From: an uncultured beta proteobacterium
Lineage (GTDB): Bacteria > Pseudomonadota > Gammaproteobacteria > Burkholderiales > SG8-39
DNA length: 64,000 nucleotides
Direction: 5' to 3'
NCBI GenBank assembly: GCA_902826155.1
Contig: CADEDU010000017.1
Coordinates: 42,358 to 106,357, forward strand
Within the stretch, counting starts at the first letter, position 1. Each line of letters starts with the position of its first letter. A program made the translations under genes and the position numbers. Shown piece by piece: positions 1 through 10,908 of the stretch. Under the pieces are notes generated by a model. That model saw only the letters and a program-made list of their open reading frames with translations. It was not told the origin of the DNA and did not search any database.

Positions 1-1014
1 AATCAGCGGTAGCGTCTAACGCCTCACGATAGAACCCCACGAGGACCGCGTGACGCGGTTCGTCTTGCGAGGTCGGACGTACCAGCGTTTCGTGGTCGTA
101 ACACACACGTTCGTCGCCGCGCCGCTCGTCGAGCGCGAGACTCGCAAGCCCCGTGATGGGATCGTCACTCCGGAAGTGGAATATCGCTTTGTCGGGCTCG
201 ACGATGTGCGTCATGCCGAGAAACCCGCGCCCAGCACAAGCGCTCGTACCATAGGGTGCGGACTCGGCGACTTCGCGGGCGAGCAGCTCAAAGCCCCGCG
301 ATGTCTCATCCAGATCTGGCACGTGGCGAAAGCAGGCATCGAGTCGGCTCAGGAACTCCGAGCCGGTTTGAAACTGCCCGCCAAGTCGGTGAAGAAGCAT
401 CGTGACGACGGCTGCATAGTCGTCGACCAACTTCGTCCCGCCGCCACCGGATACCATTAGCAACAGTCCGATTCGCTTGCCGGCGAACGAGGATCGGTAC
501 TTTGCGAGCACGTAGCGCGCGACGATGCCCCCGGCGCTGTGCGCGACGATGAGAATGTCGCGACGATCCATCACTGCACGGCCGGTCGCCGGATTGGGGT
601 GCGTAGATAGGTGAACCATTCTTCGGCCGCGGCATCCACGCCATACGGGCCGGTAAAGAGGCCGGTGAAGTAACCCACCACCGCAATCGAAGCGGCTTCG
701 AGCCGCGCGTCGTGCGCCGCAATCCAAGGCAGTAGAGTGTGCGCTCAGTGGGCGGCGAGCGTACGAAGAAGGACTTCTGCCGCCACCGCCCACCCCAGAA
801 ACCCAGGGCCTTGGTGTTCTGCCATGCTTCCAAACTATCGGGACACGCCGCCATGCACGAACACCGGCACCGTATCGGAGTCGCGACAGCGGGACCAGAA
901 GAGGAGGTTGTTCTTGCTTGGATGGACCAGACCCGGATTGCAGGCGTCGTCCCCTTTGGACGCACCTTGCGTGGTGCACCCCGCTGCGCCCCAAACCAAG
1001 AGTGCCCTCACCAT
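1..1014 (-). pseudogene. Broken alpha/beta-hydrolase (esterase/lipase-like) gene, runs off the window edge
   Basis: Read on the minus strand, pieces of one alpha/beta-hydrolase appear in successive frames. A lipoprotein-like start lies near 1014 and a strand ending in FVHGG (oxyanion-loop type) near 845. A segment around 600-720 reads LLPWIAAHDARLEAASIAVV. A nucleophile elbow IVAHSAGGIVARYVL lies near 520-560, followed by open frame to base 1. The frames are separated by a TGA at about 573-575 and a further in-frame stop near 739, so the protein cannot be made as one chain. The HSAGG elbow supports the fold; the substrate cannot be inferred. The 3' end lies outside the window. Confidence 0.6.
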
Positions 1015-1272
1015 CGCGCGGACTCCAGGCTTGAATCGGTTCACGCGATCACTTCCCAAGGACTTTCAGACGAAGTGCCGGACCGAGATCCCTCAGGGCC
1101 TGGTCACCGTGCCCCGCATCATCGGTGTTCGAATGCCGTCCACTTTCTGGAACCAATCGGCAATTTGCGAAACCATCGCGGTTCGATCGCGACGAATCGT
1201 GGAATTGAGGCGGATCACGCATGCGTCCATCGTGCAGTGCGCGAAGGCGATCGTGCGCTGCGAGCGCTGACC

Positions 1273-2235
1273 GTGCGTAGTGCTCACGCGGCGGCGCTCG
1301 TATTAGCAACCCTGATCGCGGCAGGTTGCGCAACCGCCCCTTCAGTCACGCCCGAACTCGATCCGCCTGGGGCGATAGACCTGAAGCAACCGATTTTCCC
1401 CGCGCCACGACTGGCTTTGGTGCTGGGCGGCGGCGCGGTGCGCGGGTTCGCTCACATCGGAGTGCTCAAGGCACTCGAGGCGAACGGCCTGCAGCCCGAT
1501 CTCATAGTCGGTTCGAGCGCGGGCGGCATTGCCGGCGCGATCTATGCGGCGGGCCAGTCTGCCGAAGAACTTGCGCGGCGCGTGCCCGACGCCGACTGGC
1601 GTGACATCCTCGATCTCGACTATACGTTCTTCGACGTGCTGCGCGGGCGTACGCGCTTCGGGCTGGTCCGCGGTGAGGCGCTGGAGACGCTTGTCAATCG
1701 CGAGGTCGGTGCAAGGCGGCTCGAAACGCTTCCCATCCCGTTCATCGCGATCGCGGCAGACCTGCAGACCGGTGCGCTCGTCGCTTTCGGGCGGGGCAAC
1801 GTCGGCCGCGCAGTGCGTGCGTCGAGCAGCATTCCCTTTCTGATGCGGCCGGCGCGAATCGACGGGCGCGACTATATCGACGGTAGCGCAGTGAGCCCGC
1901 TGCCCGTAAGGGTCGCGCGCACACTTGGCGCCCAGACTGTCGTCGCGGTGGACGTAGGATATCCGCCCGAGGAAACCAATCTCGCCAATCCGTTCAATCT
2001 GTTCCTTCAGACGTTCCAGATCATGAGTCGGACACTGGCCCGCTGCGAGGCGGTAGCCGCCGATGTGCTGATCCAGCCAGAGCTCGGCCTCGCGGGTTCC
2101 GCAAACTGGGGAAACCGCGAGGCGCTCGTGATAGCCGGGGAGAAAGCAGGCGCAGCAGCCGTGCCGCACATCCGCGCGGCGCTGCAGCGGGAATCGCCCC
2201 ACGCCGAGACATCGCGCGGCGACCATTGCCGTTGA
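1273..2235 (+). CDS. Patatin-like phospholipase, predicted lipoprotein
   Basis: Predicted acyl hydrolase (patatin/RssA family) of about 320 aa. The GTG at 1273 is preferred because it places a lipoprotein signal at the N-terminus: a hydrophobic stretch, then LIAAGC with the lipidated Cys at about residue 19. The long open frame upstream has no similarity to the family. Catalytic features are visible: the oxyanion loop GGGAVRG (about 52-58), the nucleophile elbow GSSAG (Ser about 82) and the dyad Asp in DGS (about 200). It is convergent with the metal-efflux operon that begins at 2559, which carries its own patatin gene. The family hydrolyses phospholipid or lysophospholipid acyl chains; the natural substrate here is unknown. 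No strong ribosome binding site is visible, so the exact start is uncertain. Confidence 0.82.
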   Translation: MRSAHAAALVLATLIAAGCATAPSVTPELDPPGAIDLKQPIFPAPRLALVLGGGAVRGFAHIGVLKALEANGLQPDLIVGSSAGGIAGAIYAAGQSAEELARRVPDADWRDILDLDYTFFDVLRGRTRFGLVRGEALETLVNREVGARRLETLPIPFIAIAADLQTGALVAFGRGNVGRAVRASSSIPFLMRPARIDGRDYIDGSAVSPLPVRVARTLGAQTVVAVDVGYPPEETNLANPFNLFLQTFQIMSRTLARCEAVAADVLIQPELGLAGSANWGNREALVIAGEKAGAAAVPHIRAALQRESPHAETSRGDHCR

Positions 2236-2558
2236 GCGGAGAGCGGCGCGCAGCCATTGCCTAGCGGTTCATCAGCGCCATGCAGTGTCTCGTCTCTCAT
2301 GCATGGCGTCCATGCCGGGCATTGCCTCCATGTGGCACATCGAGCCCACGTCGGCCGAGAACGCGTGCGCACCGTGTCCTCACGGCGCAGTCGCTCGGCG
2401 AGCGTACGGTGAGCGAGCCTGAGATTCAATTGTCACGGTCGGTCGGTTCAGGCTCGACACAGGATGCGCGCTAGGGCGAGTACTTGCTGCTGCGGAAAGG
2501 ATCGTCGAACGCGGTGGCAGCGGCGGCCTTCGGGTGCGTCGCTACACATTGGACCTGC
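2236..2558. other. Intergenic, no gene recognised
   Basis: This 323-bp gap separates the convergent patatin and mlaA genes. Short open frames exist on both strands, but none has a ribosome binding site or a recognisable sequence. I see no clear hairpin terminator with a T-run. Confidence 0.5.
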
Positions 2559-3359
2559 TCATTTCGTCTTCACGGTGACGTCTGGCGCGGGCGAATCCGC
2601 ACTTGGCGCCGAAAGCCCCGACTTTTCGTCTGGATCCGATTCGCGTGGCGGTGTGCCGTCGTGAATCAGATGGCGCCGGCGCTGCATGAACGCTTCGCGC
2701 GCGAACACATAGCGATCAAGCGCCGCCCGCTCGAGAAGATCGACCGAGTCGAGCGCGCTCGCCCGGAAACTAATGTTCGACGTCGCCGCCAGCGTGTTAC
2801 GTAGCGCAATTTCGTGCGCGTTCGTCACCGCGTCGGCAAACAATGGCAATGGTCCGGCGCGCGAGTCGATGGTGAGATACGCCGAGCCGTCGCGCACGGT
2901 ACTGGGCCCGAACAGGGGAAGCACGAGATACGGACCGCTCGCCAGGCCCCAGCGGGCGAGCGTCTGACCAAAGTCTTCGTTGTGTTTCTCCAAGCCCGCC
3001 TCGGTTGCGGTATCGAACAGACCGCCGATGCCGAACGATGTGTTGATGACCACGCGCATCCAATCATTCAGCGAATCACCGACCTTTCCCTGTAGCAAAT
3101 TGTTCGCACCGATCCACACGTCATCCAGATTCGCGAAGAAGTTGCGGATGCCGGTGCGAATCGGTCCAGGTAGGTAGTCGCGATAGGCTTTCGCAACCGG
3201 CGTGAGCGCGTAGGTGTCGAGCGTGTCGTTCACCGAAAAAACCGCTCGATTGACGCGTTCCAGGGGGTCCCCTCGTGAAACGACTTCGTTCCCGGAACAG
3301 CCTGCTAACGCGCCGGCCAGCATCAGCGTGCGGACTCGTGAAGTAAGGTTCCACCGCAT
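2559..3359 (-). CDS. mlaA: MlaA (VacJ) family outer-membrane lipoprotein
   Basis: Outer-membrane lipoprotein of the Mla pathway, which removes mislocalised phospholipid from the outer leaflet. The start at 3359 is chosen because AGGAGG lies 6-7 bases upstream and the protein then opens with a lipoprotein signal, lipobox LAGC with Cys at residue 21. Family features are DPLERVNRAVFSVND near residues 30-45, LPGPIRTGIRNFFANL, and a Gly/Asp-rich centre (FGIGGLFD, EDFGQTLARWG, YLVLPLFGPSTVRDG). Length is about 266 aa, normal for the family. It is the last gene of the minus-strand cus operon, about 45 bp after cusA. That location is unusual, because mlaA usually stands with other mla genes or alone. 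The function in metal resistance is inference. Confidence 0.92.
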   Translation of the reverse strand: MRWNLTSRVRTLMLAGALAGCSGNEVVSRGDPLERVNRAVFSVNDTLDTYALTPVAKAYRDYLPGPIRTGIRNFFANLDDVWIGANNLLQGKVGDSLNDWMRVVINTSFGIGGLFDTATEAGLEKHNEDFGQTLARWGLASGPYLVLPLFGPSTVRDGSAYLTIDSRAGPLPLFADAVTNAHEIALRNTLAATSNISFRASALDSVDLLERAALDRYVFAREAFMQRRRHLIHDGTPPRESDPDEKSGLSAPSADSPAPDVTVKTK

Positions 3360-3403
3360 GTTTAGCCTCCTTTTTGTGTTTTGAATGTTCATCGCGTGCT
3401 GCC

Positions 3404-6400
3404 TTATACAGCCGGGCCACTCGCGCGCGACATCGCGGCCTCCTCACGCACTCTTGCTCTCGTCGCATGGCGAATTGCCGCCCGATTCATCAAGTAGTAC
3501 GCCCCTGGGATCACGATCATCGACAACAGCGGCGCGCTCACCATGCCGCCGATCATCGGCGCGGCGATGCGCTGCATGACTTCGGCGCCGGTTCCGTCCG
3601 ACCACATGAGCGGCGCAAGGCCGGCGAGGATCACGGCGACCGTCATCGCTTTGGGTCGCACGCGCAGCACCGCCCCCTCGTGAATCGCTTCTAGCAGCGC
3701 CTCGCGCGTGAGCACTGCGCCGTCCGCGGTACGCCGATCGATCGCCTGGCGGAGATAGATCAGCATGATCACGCCGAACTCGGCAGCCACGCCGGCAAGC
3801 GCGATGAAGCCGACGGCAGTTGCCACCGACAGGTTGTGACCTAACCACCACATCAGCCAAAACCCACCCACCAGCGAGAACGGTAATGTCGCCATGATGA
3901 GCAGCGCTTCGGACAGTCGATTGAAGGTGAGATATAGCAACATGAAGATGATCAGCAACGTGAAGGGCACCACGACGGTCAGCCGCGCTTTCGCGCGTTC
4001 GAGATACTCGAACTGACCGGACCAGCTCACCGACGTGCCGGGCGGGAGCTTCACGTTCTGCTCCACTGCGCGCTTGGCATCCTCGACCACCGATGCGAGG
4101 TCGCGCCCGCGGATGTCGACGTAGATCCAACCCGACAGTCGCGCGTTCTCGCTTTTCAGCATCGGCGGTCCATCGACGATCGACAGATGGGCCACCGCCT
4201 GCAACGGAATCTGCGCGCCGCGCTCGGTCACAATCGGAAGATTGCGCAGCTTCGCGAGCGAGTCGCGCAACTCGCGCGGATAGCGCACGCTAATTGGGAA
4301 GCGTTGCAGGCCCTCGATCGTCTCGCCGATGTTCTCCCCGCCGATCGCCGCCGTCACGACCGATTGCACGTCGGACACGGTCATGCCGAAGCGCGCCGCC
4401 TCCTCGCGCAGCACCTTCACGTCGATGTAGCGCCCACCGGTGATTCGCTCGGCCAGTGCGGAGGTGACGTTAGGCACGTCCTTCACCACGCGCTCGATCT
4501 CGCCCGCGACGCGCTCGATCACCGCCAGATCGGTGCCGGCGACCTTGATGCCAAGCGGGCTCTTGATGCCGGTCGCGAGCATGTCGATACGATTGCGAAT
4601 GGGCGGGATCCAGATGTTCGCCAAGCCCGGCAGCTTGACGATGCTGTCCAGCTCCTCGATAAGCTTCTCGACTGTCATGCCCGGCCGCCACTCATTTTTC
4701 GGCTTCAGCTGCACGGTGGTCTCGACCATTTCGAGCGGTGCGGGGTCGGTCGCTGTCTCGGCGCGCCCGATCTTGCCGAACACGCGCTTGACCTCCGGTA
4801 CGGTCGCAATCAAGCGATCAGTCTGCTGCAAGATCTCCGCGGCCTTGCCGGGCGAGAGGCCCGGCAGCGCGGAGGGCATGTAGAGCAGATCGCCCTCGTC
4901 GAGCGGGGGCATGAACTCCCCGCCGACCCTACTCGCGGGAAACCACGTCGCCGCGAGCGCAACGATCGCCAGGGCCAGTACCAACCAGGGTGCACGCAAC
5001 ACGCCGCGCAACACCGGCTCGTAGAGTGCGATCAGCAGTCGATTGAGCGGGTTCTTGCGTTCGTCGGGGATACGCCCCCGAATCAGATAACCCATCAGGA
5101 TCGGAATCAGCGTGACCGCCAGACCGGCGGAGGCGGCCATCGCATAGGTCTTCGTATACGCGAGCGGCGAGAATAGTCGCCCTTCCTGGGCTTCGAGGGC
5201 AAAGACCGGGACGAACGACAGCGTAATGATGAGCAGGCTGAAGAACAGCGCCGGTCCCACTTCGCTCGCCGCCTCGCCGATCACGCGCCAGTGCTCAGGC
5301 CCCTGCAATGATTCGCTGGGATGCGCGTGGCGCCACGCCTCGACGTGCTTGTGCGCGTTCTCGATCATCACCACCGCTGCATCGACCATCGCGCCGATAG
5401 CGATCGCGATGCCGCCTAGGGACATGATGTTGGCGTTCACCCCTTGGTAAAACATGACGATGAACGCGGCCAGGATGCCGAGCGGCAGACTGACGATCGC
5501 CACCAGCGAGGAGCGCAGGTGGAACAAGAACACGAAGCATACCAGCGCGACGACGATGAACTCTTCGATCAGCTTGTCGGTAAGGTGGGACACCGCACGC
5601 TTGATGAGGTCCGAACGATCGTAGGTCTCGATGATCTCGACCCCAGGCGGCATGCTCGACTTCAGCGAGGCGATCTTCGCCTTCACCGCGGCGATCGTCT
5701 CGAGCGCATTCTTGCCCGAGCGCATCACGATGATGCCGCCGGTGGCCTCGCCTTCGCCATCGAGCTCGGAGATGCCGCGGCGCATCTCCGGTCCGATCTG
5801 AATCCGCGCGACGTCACTGAGCCGCACCGGCACGCCGCGATCGGTGGTCTTGAGCGGAATCGAGCGGAAGTCGTCCAAAGTGCGCAGATAACCGCTCGCG
5901 CGCACCATGTACTCGGCTTCACCCAGCTCGACGATCGAGCCACCGGTTTCCCGGTTGGAGTTTCTGACTGCCTCGATCACCCGGTTGTGCGTAATTCCGT
6001 ACGCGCGCAGCCGATCGGGGTCGAGCACGATCTGGTATTGGCGCACCATACCGCCGACGCTGGCGACCTCGGCGACGTTCGGCACCGCTTTGAGCTCGTA
6101 CTTCAGAAACCAGTCCTGCAGCGCGCGCAGTTGCCCCAGATCGTGGCGACCGCTCCGATCGATGAGTGCGTACTGATAGATCCAGCCGACTCCAGTCGCA
6201 TCAGGGCCGAGTGCAGGCTTCGCGCTCGCGGGCAGTCGCGACTGCACCTGATTCAAATATTCGAGCACGCGCGAGCGCGCCCAGTACGGGTCGGTGCCGT
6301 CTTCGAACAGCACGTACACGAACGAATCGCCGAACATCGAATACCCGCGCACCGTCTTCGCGCCGGGCACCGACACCATCGTCGTGGCGAGCGGATAGGT

Positions 6401-6595
6401 CACCTGATCCTCGACGATGCGCGGCGCCTGACCCGGGAATGGCGTACGGATGATCACTTGCACATCCGATAAGTCAGGAATCGCATCGAGCGGCGTGCGC
6501 AGCACCGCCCACCCCCCCCAGGCGGCGACCAGGAAAGTCCCGATCAATACCAGGAGGCGATTCGTGATCGACCAGCGAATCAATCCGGCGATCAT
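3404..6595 (-). CDS. cusA: CusA/CzcA-type heavy-metal RND efflux pump, copy 1
   Basis: Inner-membrane proton-driven RND transporter of 1063 aa, the pump subunit of a CusCBA complex exporting Cu(I)/Ag(I). The N-terminal helix is followed by the HME-RND signature [13 protein letters not shown] (about 37-49), the periplasmic porter domains and transmembrane segments typical of HME pumps ([37 protein letters not shown]). Methionines matching the CusA relay appear in [13 protein letters not shown] and [11 protein letters not shown], which favours a Cu/Ag substrate over Zn/Cd/Co. The start codon overlaps the stop of cusB by 4 nt (ATGA), indicating translational coupling. Length is typical and no break is seen. 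Confidence 0.96.
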   Translation of the reverse strand: MIAGLIRWSITNRLLVLIGTFLVAAWGGWAVLRTPLDAIPDLSDVQVIIRTPFPGQAPRIVEDQVTYPLATTMVSVPGAKTVRGYSMFGDSFVYVLFEDGTDPYWARSRVLEYLNQVQSRLPASAKPALGPDATGVGWIYQYALIDRSGRHDLGQLRALQDWFLKYELKAVPNVAEVASVGGMVRQYQIVLDPDRLRAYGITHNRVIEAVRNSNRETGGSIVELGEAEYMVRASGYLRTLDDFRSIPLKTTDRGVPVRLSDVARIQIGPEMRRGISELDGEGEATGGIIVMRSGKNALETIAAVKAKIASLKSSMPPGVEIIETYDRSDLIKRAVSHLTDKLIEEFIVVALVCFVFLFHLRSSLVAIVSLPLGILAAFIVMFYQGVNANIMSLGGIAIAIGAMVDAAVVMIENAHKHVEAWRHAHPSESLQGPEHWRVIGEAASEVGPALFFSLLIITLSFVPVFALEAQEGRLFSPLAYTKTYAMAASAGLAVTLIPILMGYLIRGRIPDERKNPLNRLLIALYEPVLRGVLRAPWLVLALAIVALAATWFPASRVGGEFMPPLDEGDLLYMPSALPGLSPGKAAEILQQTDRLIATVPEVKRVFGKIGRAETATDPAPLEMVETTVQLKPKNEWRPGMTVEKLIEELDSIVKLPGLANIWIPPIRNRIDMLATGIKSPLGIKVAGTDLAVIERVAGEIERVVKDVPNVTSALAERITGGRYIDVKVLREEAARFGMTVSDVQSVVTAAIGGENIGETIEGLQRFPISVRYPRELRDSLAKLRNLPIVTERGAQIPLQAVAHLSIVDGPPMLKSENARLSGWIYVDIRGRDLASVVEDAKRAVEQNVKLPPGTSVSWSGQFEYLERAKARLTVVVPFTLLIIFMLLYLTFNRLSEALLIMATLPFSLVGGFWLMWWLGHNLSVATAVGFIALAGVAAEFGVIMLIYLRQAIDRRTADGAVLTREALLEAIHEGAVLRVRPKAMTVAVILAGLAPLMWSDGTGAEVMQRIAAPMIGGMVSAPLLSMIVIPGAYYLMNRAAIRHATRARVREEAAMSRASGPAV

Positions 6596-8157
6596 TTCTT
6601 CGCTCCCTTCGGTGCGATGCGAACGATGACGTAGTTGCCATCTTTGTCCGGCTCGCCGCGCATGTCGAACTCGACGAAGTCGCCTTTCTTGAGCCCGGCA
6701 AGCGCCTTCTCATCCTCGACCCGAAATCCCATCGTCATTGCCGGCCACTTGATCGAAGGCATCGGGTCGTGGCTAAGGTTGATCTCGCCGGTCTTCCTGT
6801 TGATTTCGTTCACCTTGCCCAGGCCGCGATGTAGGCCGTTGACAGTGCGACCGGAGGACGGGTTCTCGGCTGGAGCACCCGGCATCTCCTGCAATCGCGT
6901 GAGTGTGCCCTTCAGGCTCGCTTCCGAATCGACTAGGAATTGACCCGACACGACGACGGTGTCACCGGCCTTTACGCCCTTGCGAATCTCGGTCTTGCCG
7001 TCCATCTCGAAGCCGACTTCGACATCGACCGGGCGGAACTTGCCTTCACCCTCGGCGAGGATGACGACTTTGCGCATGCCGGTTTCGATCACCGCCTCGG
7101 AGGGGACGATTGCGAGCTTCTCACCGCGGTGGGACGAAAAGGCAAGCGTCGCGAACATGCCCGGTTTGAGGCGCGCGTCAGGGTTCGCAAGCTCGATGCG
7201 CGCGCGCAGCGTACGCGTGGCCGCGTTTACCTCGGGCAGGAGGGCGCTGACCACTCCACGAAAGACTTGACCGGGCCATGCCGCGACTCTCACCTCGGCG
7301 CGATCCCCGGGACGCACCCACGCGGTCTGCGCTTCGGAAACCTCCGCATTGACCCACACCGTAGAGAGATCGACCAGGCGATAGAGCATCGCCCCCGCCA
7401 TCACAGTCATGCCTTCGCGCACCCCGAGCTCAGCGATCACCCCATCGATCGGCGAGACAATGGCGATGCGCGAGCGAGGAATGCCTTCGCGCTCGACCGC
7501 GGCGATCTCACCCTCGCTCATACCGAGTAGGCGCAGGCGCTCGCGACTTGCGACAACCAGATCGCGGTTGGCGGGCGCGTCACTCTTGAGTAAGAAGAGG
7601 AACTCATGCTGCGCGGCAGCCCAGTCTGGAACGAGCAACTCGACCAGCGGCCCGCCTTTGCGCACCGGATCGAGTGGTGCCCGCGCATGCACGCGCTCCA
7701 CGAACCCGCCGGTCCGCGGCTGCACGACTACGACGCCGCGCTCGTTGTACTCGACGCTGCCTACTGCCTCGAGCTTCTGCTCGAGCACCCCCATCTCGGC
7801 GCGGGCCGTGCGAATGCCCAGATTCTGCACTACGCGCGGATTGATCGACACCTTGCCTTCTTCGCCGCCCGACTCCGCGTGCACCGGCACCAGCATCATG
7901 TCCATAAAGGGCGACTTGCCCGGCTTCTGGAACTTCTGCTGCGGGAACATCGGATCGTGCCAGTAGAGGACGCGCTTGCCGGTCTTGTCCTGCACCACGC
8001 CGTCGATCTCAGTCGCGTTCTCTCCCGATGTCGAAGCCTGTTGGGAGGGGCTAGCCTCCGCCATCGAACCCATGTTGCGCACGGCAAGCCAGTAGCCGGT
8101 TGCGCCAGCGCCCGCCATGGCGAGGAGCACGATCGAAGCAATAGCGACTCGTTTCAT
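6592..8157 (-). CDS. cusB: CusB-type periplasmic adaptor with N-terminal metal-binding domain and C-terminal CusF domain
   Basis: Membrane-fusion adaptor linking CusA to the TolC channel, 521 aa. There is an N-terminal membrane anchor (about 5-27). A heavy-metal-binding segment follows at about 63-92, with [10 protein letters not shown] and a Met-rich [10 protein letters not shown]. The usual barrel-sandwich and beta-barrel domains come next ([25 protein letters not shown]). A complete CusF-like domain is fused at about 455-515: [20 protein letters not shown], then [10 protein letters not shown] with the Trp and the MTM Cu(I) motif. In E. coli CusF is a separate protein; here the chaperone domain is tethered to the adaptor. 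The gene lies 3 bp after the TolC gene and overlaps cusA by 4 nt. Confidence 0.95.
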   Translation of the reverse strand: MKRVAIASIVLLAMAGAGATGYWLAVRNMGSMAEASPSQQASTSGENATEIDGVVQDKTGKRVLYWHDPMFPQQKFQKPGKSPFMDMMLVPVHAESGGEEGKVSINPRVVQNLGIRTARAEMGVLEQKLEAVGSVEYNERGVVVVQPRTGGFVERVHARAPLDPVRKGGPLVELLVPDWAAAQHEFLFLLKSDAPANRDLVVASRERLRLLGMSEGEIAAVEREGIPRSRIAIVSPIDGVIAELGVREGMTVMAGAMLYRLVDLSTVWVNAEVSEAQTAWVRPGDRAEVRVAAWPGQVFRGVVSALLPEVNAATRTLRARIELANPDARLKPGMFATLAFSSHRGEKLAIVPSEAVIETGMRKVVILAEGEGKFRPVDVEVGFEMDGKTEIRKGVKAGDTVVVSGQFLVDSEASLKGTLTRLQEMPGAPAENPSSGRTVNGLHRGLGKVNEINRKTGEINLSHDPMPSIKWPAMTMGFRVEDEKALAGLKKGDFVEFDMRGEPDKDGNYVIVRIAPKGAKK

Positions 8158-8160
8158 TGT

Positions 8161-9465
8161 TCAGTCCTCTCGTTCCACGTTGGTGCGCTCGTCTTCATCG
8201 AGCAACGCATAGCGCAGGTTCGCCCACGCGAGCGCGCGCTCGCGCTCGGCGCCAAGCGTGTCGATCGCGATCTCGTTTTCCGCACGGCGCGCTTCCAGCA
8301 CCGCGGTAAGCGCTCCCTTGCCGCCTCGATAAGCGGCCGTGGCCGCGGCGGTGCGCTGGCGCGCTGTAGGAAGCAGAGCGTGCTGGTGGTGTTGTGCGCG
8401 TCGCTGCGCTGACTCGTGATCGGTGAGATAGAGCAGCAGCTCGGCCTCGGCGCTCCGACGCGCTTCTGCCACTAGCGTTCGTGCCCGCTCGAGACTCGCC
8501 AAGCGCGCCGCGACATCGCGGTCCTGCCGGCGCTCGGCCCACAGCGGCAGATCCATCTGGACCATCAGCGAGACCATGTTCGAGAAGGCAGGCTCACGGC
8601 GGGCGAAAGAGAGCTCTACCGCCCAGTCAGGTGCTCTTGTGGCGCGCGCCTTTTGCACATCCGCCTGCGCCATGCGTGTTTGCGCGAGCGCGGTGAGAAG
8701 CGCCGGATGGCGCTCGAGCCGCTGCGGGATCTGTGCTGTCGAATAGGGTGGTGCGGTGGTATCCGGAACGGGGCCGGGCAAGACTGACGCGGATGCACCG
8801 GTCAAGCGCACGAGATCAACACGAGCACGCTGCACCATGCGATCCTGCGTAATCGCGCGATCGCGCAGCGCCTCGCGCACCCCACGCAGCGTGAAGATTT
8901 CCGCCGCTGTCGCACGTCCAACTGCCAGCGCCGGCACGCTTGCTTCCACCTCGAAGCCGACTTGCTGGTCCAGCTCGTCGAGCTGGGCGCGTACCGCCTG
9001 CGCGTAGGCGTACTCCATCCACGCGATAGCCGTTTCACGTCGCACCGCCGCGCGTTCGCGCGCGAGGCCGGCGCGCTCCGCGACAACCTCACTTTGCGCT
9101 CTCGATCGCGCGGCAGCGCGCTTGTCACCGTGTGGGAACTCCTGCATCACGCCGATGCGTTGCATCGTCATGAAATCGCGGTCGTAGCGAAATCGGTCGT
9201 TGTCAGTCACCGGCAGGTTCTCCAGCCCGAAGCGCAGCTTCGGATCGGGCAGCTCGCTCGCGCGGCCAACGACCTCGGCCGCTCCTTGCACCGCCTGCGA
9301 TTGCGAGGCCACTTTGAAGGATCGTGCAACGCCGAGCGCAACAGCCTCATCCAGCGTGAGCGGCGCGGACACGCTGATTTGTCCGAGCGCGATAAATGGG
9401 ACGAGCATTACGAGAGCAAGTACGTATCGACCCGCACTTGCACCAGAGAACTGCGTCGATTGCAT
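8161..9465 (-). CDS. TolC/CusC-family outer-membrane efflux channel
   Basis: Outer-membrane factor of about 434 aa that should complete the CusCBA pump. The start at 9465 is preferred over upstream codons because an AGGAG motif sits about 9 bases upstream. The product then begins with a typical signal peptide, MQSTQFSGASAGRYVLALVM, ending near ALGQ. TolC features are the two coiled-coil repeats with heptad-rich Ala/Arg/Glu stretches, APLTLDEAVALGVARS near the mature N-terminus, ELPDPKLRFGLENLP, and the repeat LPLWAERRQDRDVAARLASL. No lipobox is seen, so it is secreted rather than lipidated. It stands directly upstream of cusB. Confidence 0.9.
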   Translation of the reverse strand: MQSTQFSGASAGRYVLALVMLVPFIALGQISVSAPLTLDEAVALGVARSFKVASQSQAVQGAAEVVGRASELPDPKLRFGLENLPVTDNDRFRYDRDFMTMQRIGVMQEFPHGDKRAAARSRAQSEVVAERAGLARERAAVRRETAIAWMEYAYAQAVRAQLDELDQQVGFEVEASVPALAVGRATAAEIFTLRGVREALRDRAITQDRMVQRARVDLVRLTGASASVLPGPVPDTTAPPYSTAQIPQRLERHPALLTALAQTRMAQADVQKARATRAPDWAVELSFARREPAFSNMVSLMVQMDLPLWAERRQDRDVAARLASLERARTLVAEARRSAEAELLLYLTDHESAQRRAQHHQHALLPTARQRTAAATAAYRGGKGALTAVLEARRAENEIAIDTLGAERERALAWANLRYALLDEDERTNVERED

Positions 9466-9514
9466 GGACTGCTCCTGTTGTTGATCGTTCAAACCGGCGA
9501 CGCGTGCACGATGC

Positions 9515-10012
9515 TCATCGCGCTCCATTGCGCGACAGCACCAGTCCGCCCCACAGGTAACGGCGCGCAAGCCAGAGCGTCGCGACGGGGAGCGTCAGCC
9601 ATTGCAAGACCGGAACAAGCCCGGTCCCTAGTCCCGGCAGGCGGGGCATGATGTCGGCGTACTCCCAGCGCGCAAGCGGGCCGGTGGCGAGGAACTCGTA
9701 GATCATCGTGAGCGCGAGCCCGACGATCATGTAGATCGCCGTCGGCGCTGGTTTAGGGATCAGCAGCCACGCGCGTGATCGCGCCGCAAGGGCCCCGATC
9801 CAGAACGCAACCAGTGCGATCAGCACATCACCAAGTGTTGCTACGGTGCACGTGCGCACGCCCTCCCAATGCTGGAGTTCCGCCATTCCTACCCAAAACG
9901 GCGCCTGTATGAACTCCCACACGAAGTGCAGAAGAAACGCGAATAGCCCGATCGGCAGCTCCGGCCATCCACGAAGTGTAGCGAGCGGCTTTTCGTTGGA
10001 TATTGAATTCAT
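9515..10012 (-). CDS. Small integral membrane protein of unknown function
   Basis: A 165-aa protein with about four hydrophobic segments (LPIGLFAFLLHFVWEFI near 20-36, LIALVAFWIGALAA near 65-78, AIYMIVGLALTMIYEFL near 92-108, VLQWLTLPVATLWLARRY near 134-151). Conserved-looking polar residues (HFVWE, YEF, RWEYAD) sit at membrane borders. I do not recognise a named family. Its ATG overlaps the patatin stop (TGATG) and it lies about 50 bp before the TolC gene, so it is clearly part of the cus operon. A role in the inner membrane linked to metal efflux or lipid handling is inference. Confidence 0.72.
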   Translation of the reverse strand: MNSISNEKPLATLRGWPELPIGLFAFLLHFVWEFIQAPFWVGMAELQHWEGVRTCTVATLGDVLIALVAFWIGALAARSRAWLLIPKPAPTAIYMIVGLALTMIYEFLATGPLARWEYADIMPRLPGLGTGLVPVLQWLTLPVATLWLARRYLWGGLVLSRNGAR

Positions 10013-10905
10013 CAGAGCGACTCCAATAGCTGTCTCAATCGCGGCAATGCCGCGTGCGCCGCGCGCTCGCCCGACTCGATAATGGCGGTGCGATTGGCGA
10101 GCGTGATTTCCGATTCAGGCGGCAGCTGTGGGGCGATGAGGACGTGCGCCCACGTCGACTGGAGCTTCGCGAGGCGGTGGATCATGATCAACAGACTCTT
10201 GTTGACCACCGACAACGGATTGCCGGGCGTCATCTCGGCTGGGTCGTAGATCACATTCACGCCAACGACGAATTGCGCACCCGCCTCTAGTGCAGTCTCC
10301 GCCGGAAGCGGTCGTGACAAACCGCCGTCGACATAGGGAGCGCCGGCGATCCAAGTCGGTTGCAACAGGCCTGGAATGCTGCAGGAGGCGCGTACTGCGC
10401 GGCCGACGTTGCCGCGGACGAAGCCGATCGGCTCCCCATCGCGCAGATCAGTCGCGACGATGCAGAGGCGCCGCGGCAGCGACTCGATTGGACGATGCCC
10501 AACGCGTTCGTTGATGAAGTCTTCGAGGCCGAATGCATCGAACAGCCCCAGGATCGGCCAGCCGAGACCGGCGAGTTGGTCCAGGCGCAGCCGCGGACTC
10601 TCGCCCTCGATCGCCTCCGCAGACCAGCCCGCGGCATACAGCGTCCCGACGATGCTGCCGGCGCTCGTACCCACTACCAGATCTGGTTCGATACCAGCGC
10701 GCTCCAACACCCGCAGGACACCAATGTGGGCAAAACCGCGTCGCGATCCGCCGCTCAAAACCAACGCGAGGCGTGGCGCTATGCCCGAGTGCGCGCTAGC
10801 AGGTGCGGTCGCAGGTTCGGGTAAATCGATTCGCGATCCCGGACGCAACGCACAGCTGGCTTGAAGCGCCGCGAATGACCCGAGCAAAAAGACTCTTCGC
10901 TTCAT
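10012..10905 (-). CDS. Patatin-like phospholipase, predicted lipoprotein, inside the cus operon
   Basis: Predicted patatin/RssA-type acyl hydrolase of 297 aa. The N-terminus MKRRVFLLGSFAALQASC looks like a lipoprotein or export signal with Cys at about 18. The catalytic set is visible: oxyanion loop SGGSRRG (about 50-56), nucleophile elbow GTSAG and the dyad motif DGG (about 195). The oxyanion loop has a Ser where many relatives have a third Gly. It is related to the patatin at 1273-2235, sharing RLALVL, RGFAHIGVL and GNVGRAVRAS, so the window holds two paralogues on either side of the pump genes. It is translationally coupled (TGATG) to the downstream membrane protein. Confidence 0.86.
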   Translation of the reverse strand: MKRRVFLLGSFAALQASCALRPGSRIDLPEPATAPASAHSGIAPRLALVLSGGSRRGFAHIGVLRVLERAGIEPDLVVGTSAGSIVGTLYAAGWSAEAIEGESPRLRLDQLAGLGWPILGLFDAFGLEDFINERVGHRPIESLPRRLCIVATDLRDGEPIGFVRGNVGRAVRASCSIPGLLQPTWIAGAPYVDGGLSRPLPAETALEAGAQFVVGVNVIYDPAEMTPGNPLSVVNKSLLIMIHRLAKLQSTWAHVLIAPQLPPESEITLANRTAIIESGERAAHAALPRLRQLLESL

Positions 10906-10908
10906 CGC

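Noticed and set aside
739..1272. N-terminal extension of the patatin reading frame to 739
   Set aside because: The upstream part has no family similarity, while the GTG at 1273 gives a clean lipoprotein signal.
4187..6472. Long plus-strand frames (329 and 342 codons) inside 4187-6472
   Set aside because: Antisense shadows of cusA copy 1; composition and lack of motifs argue against real genes.
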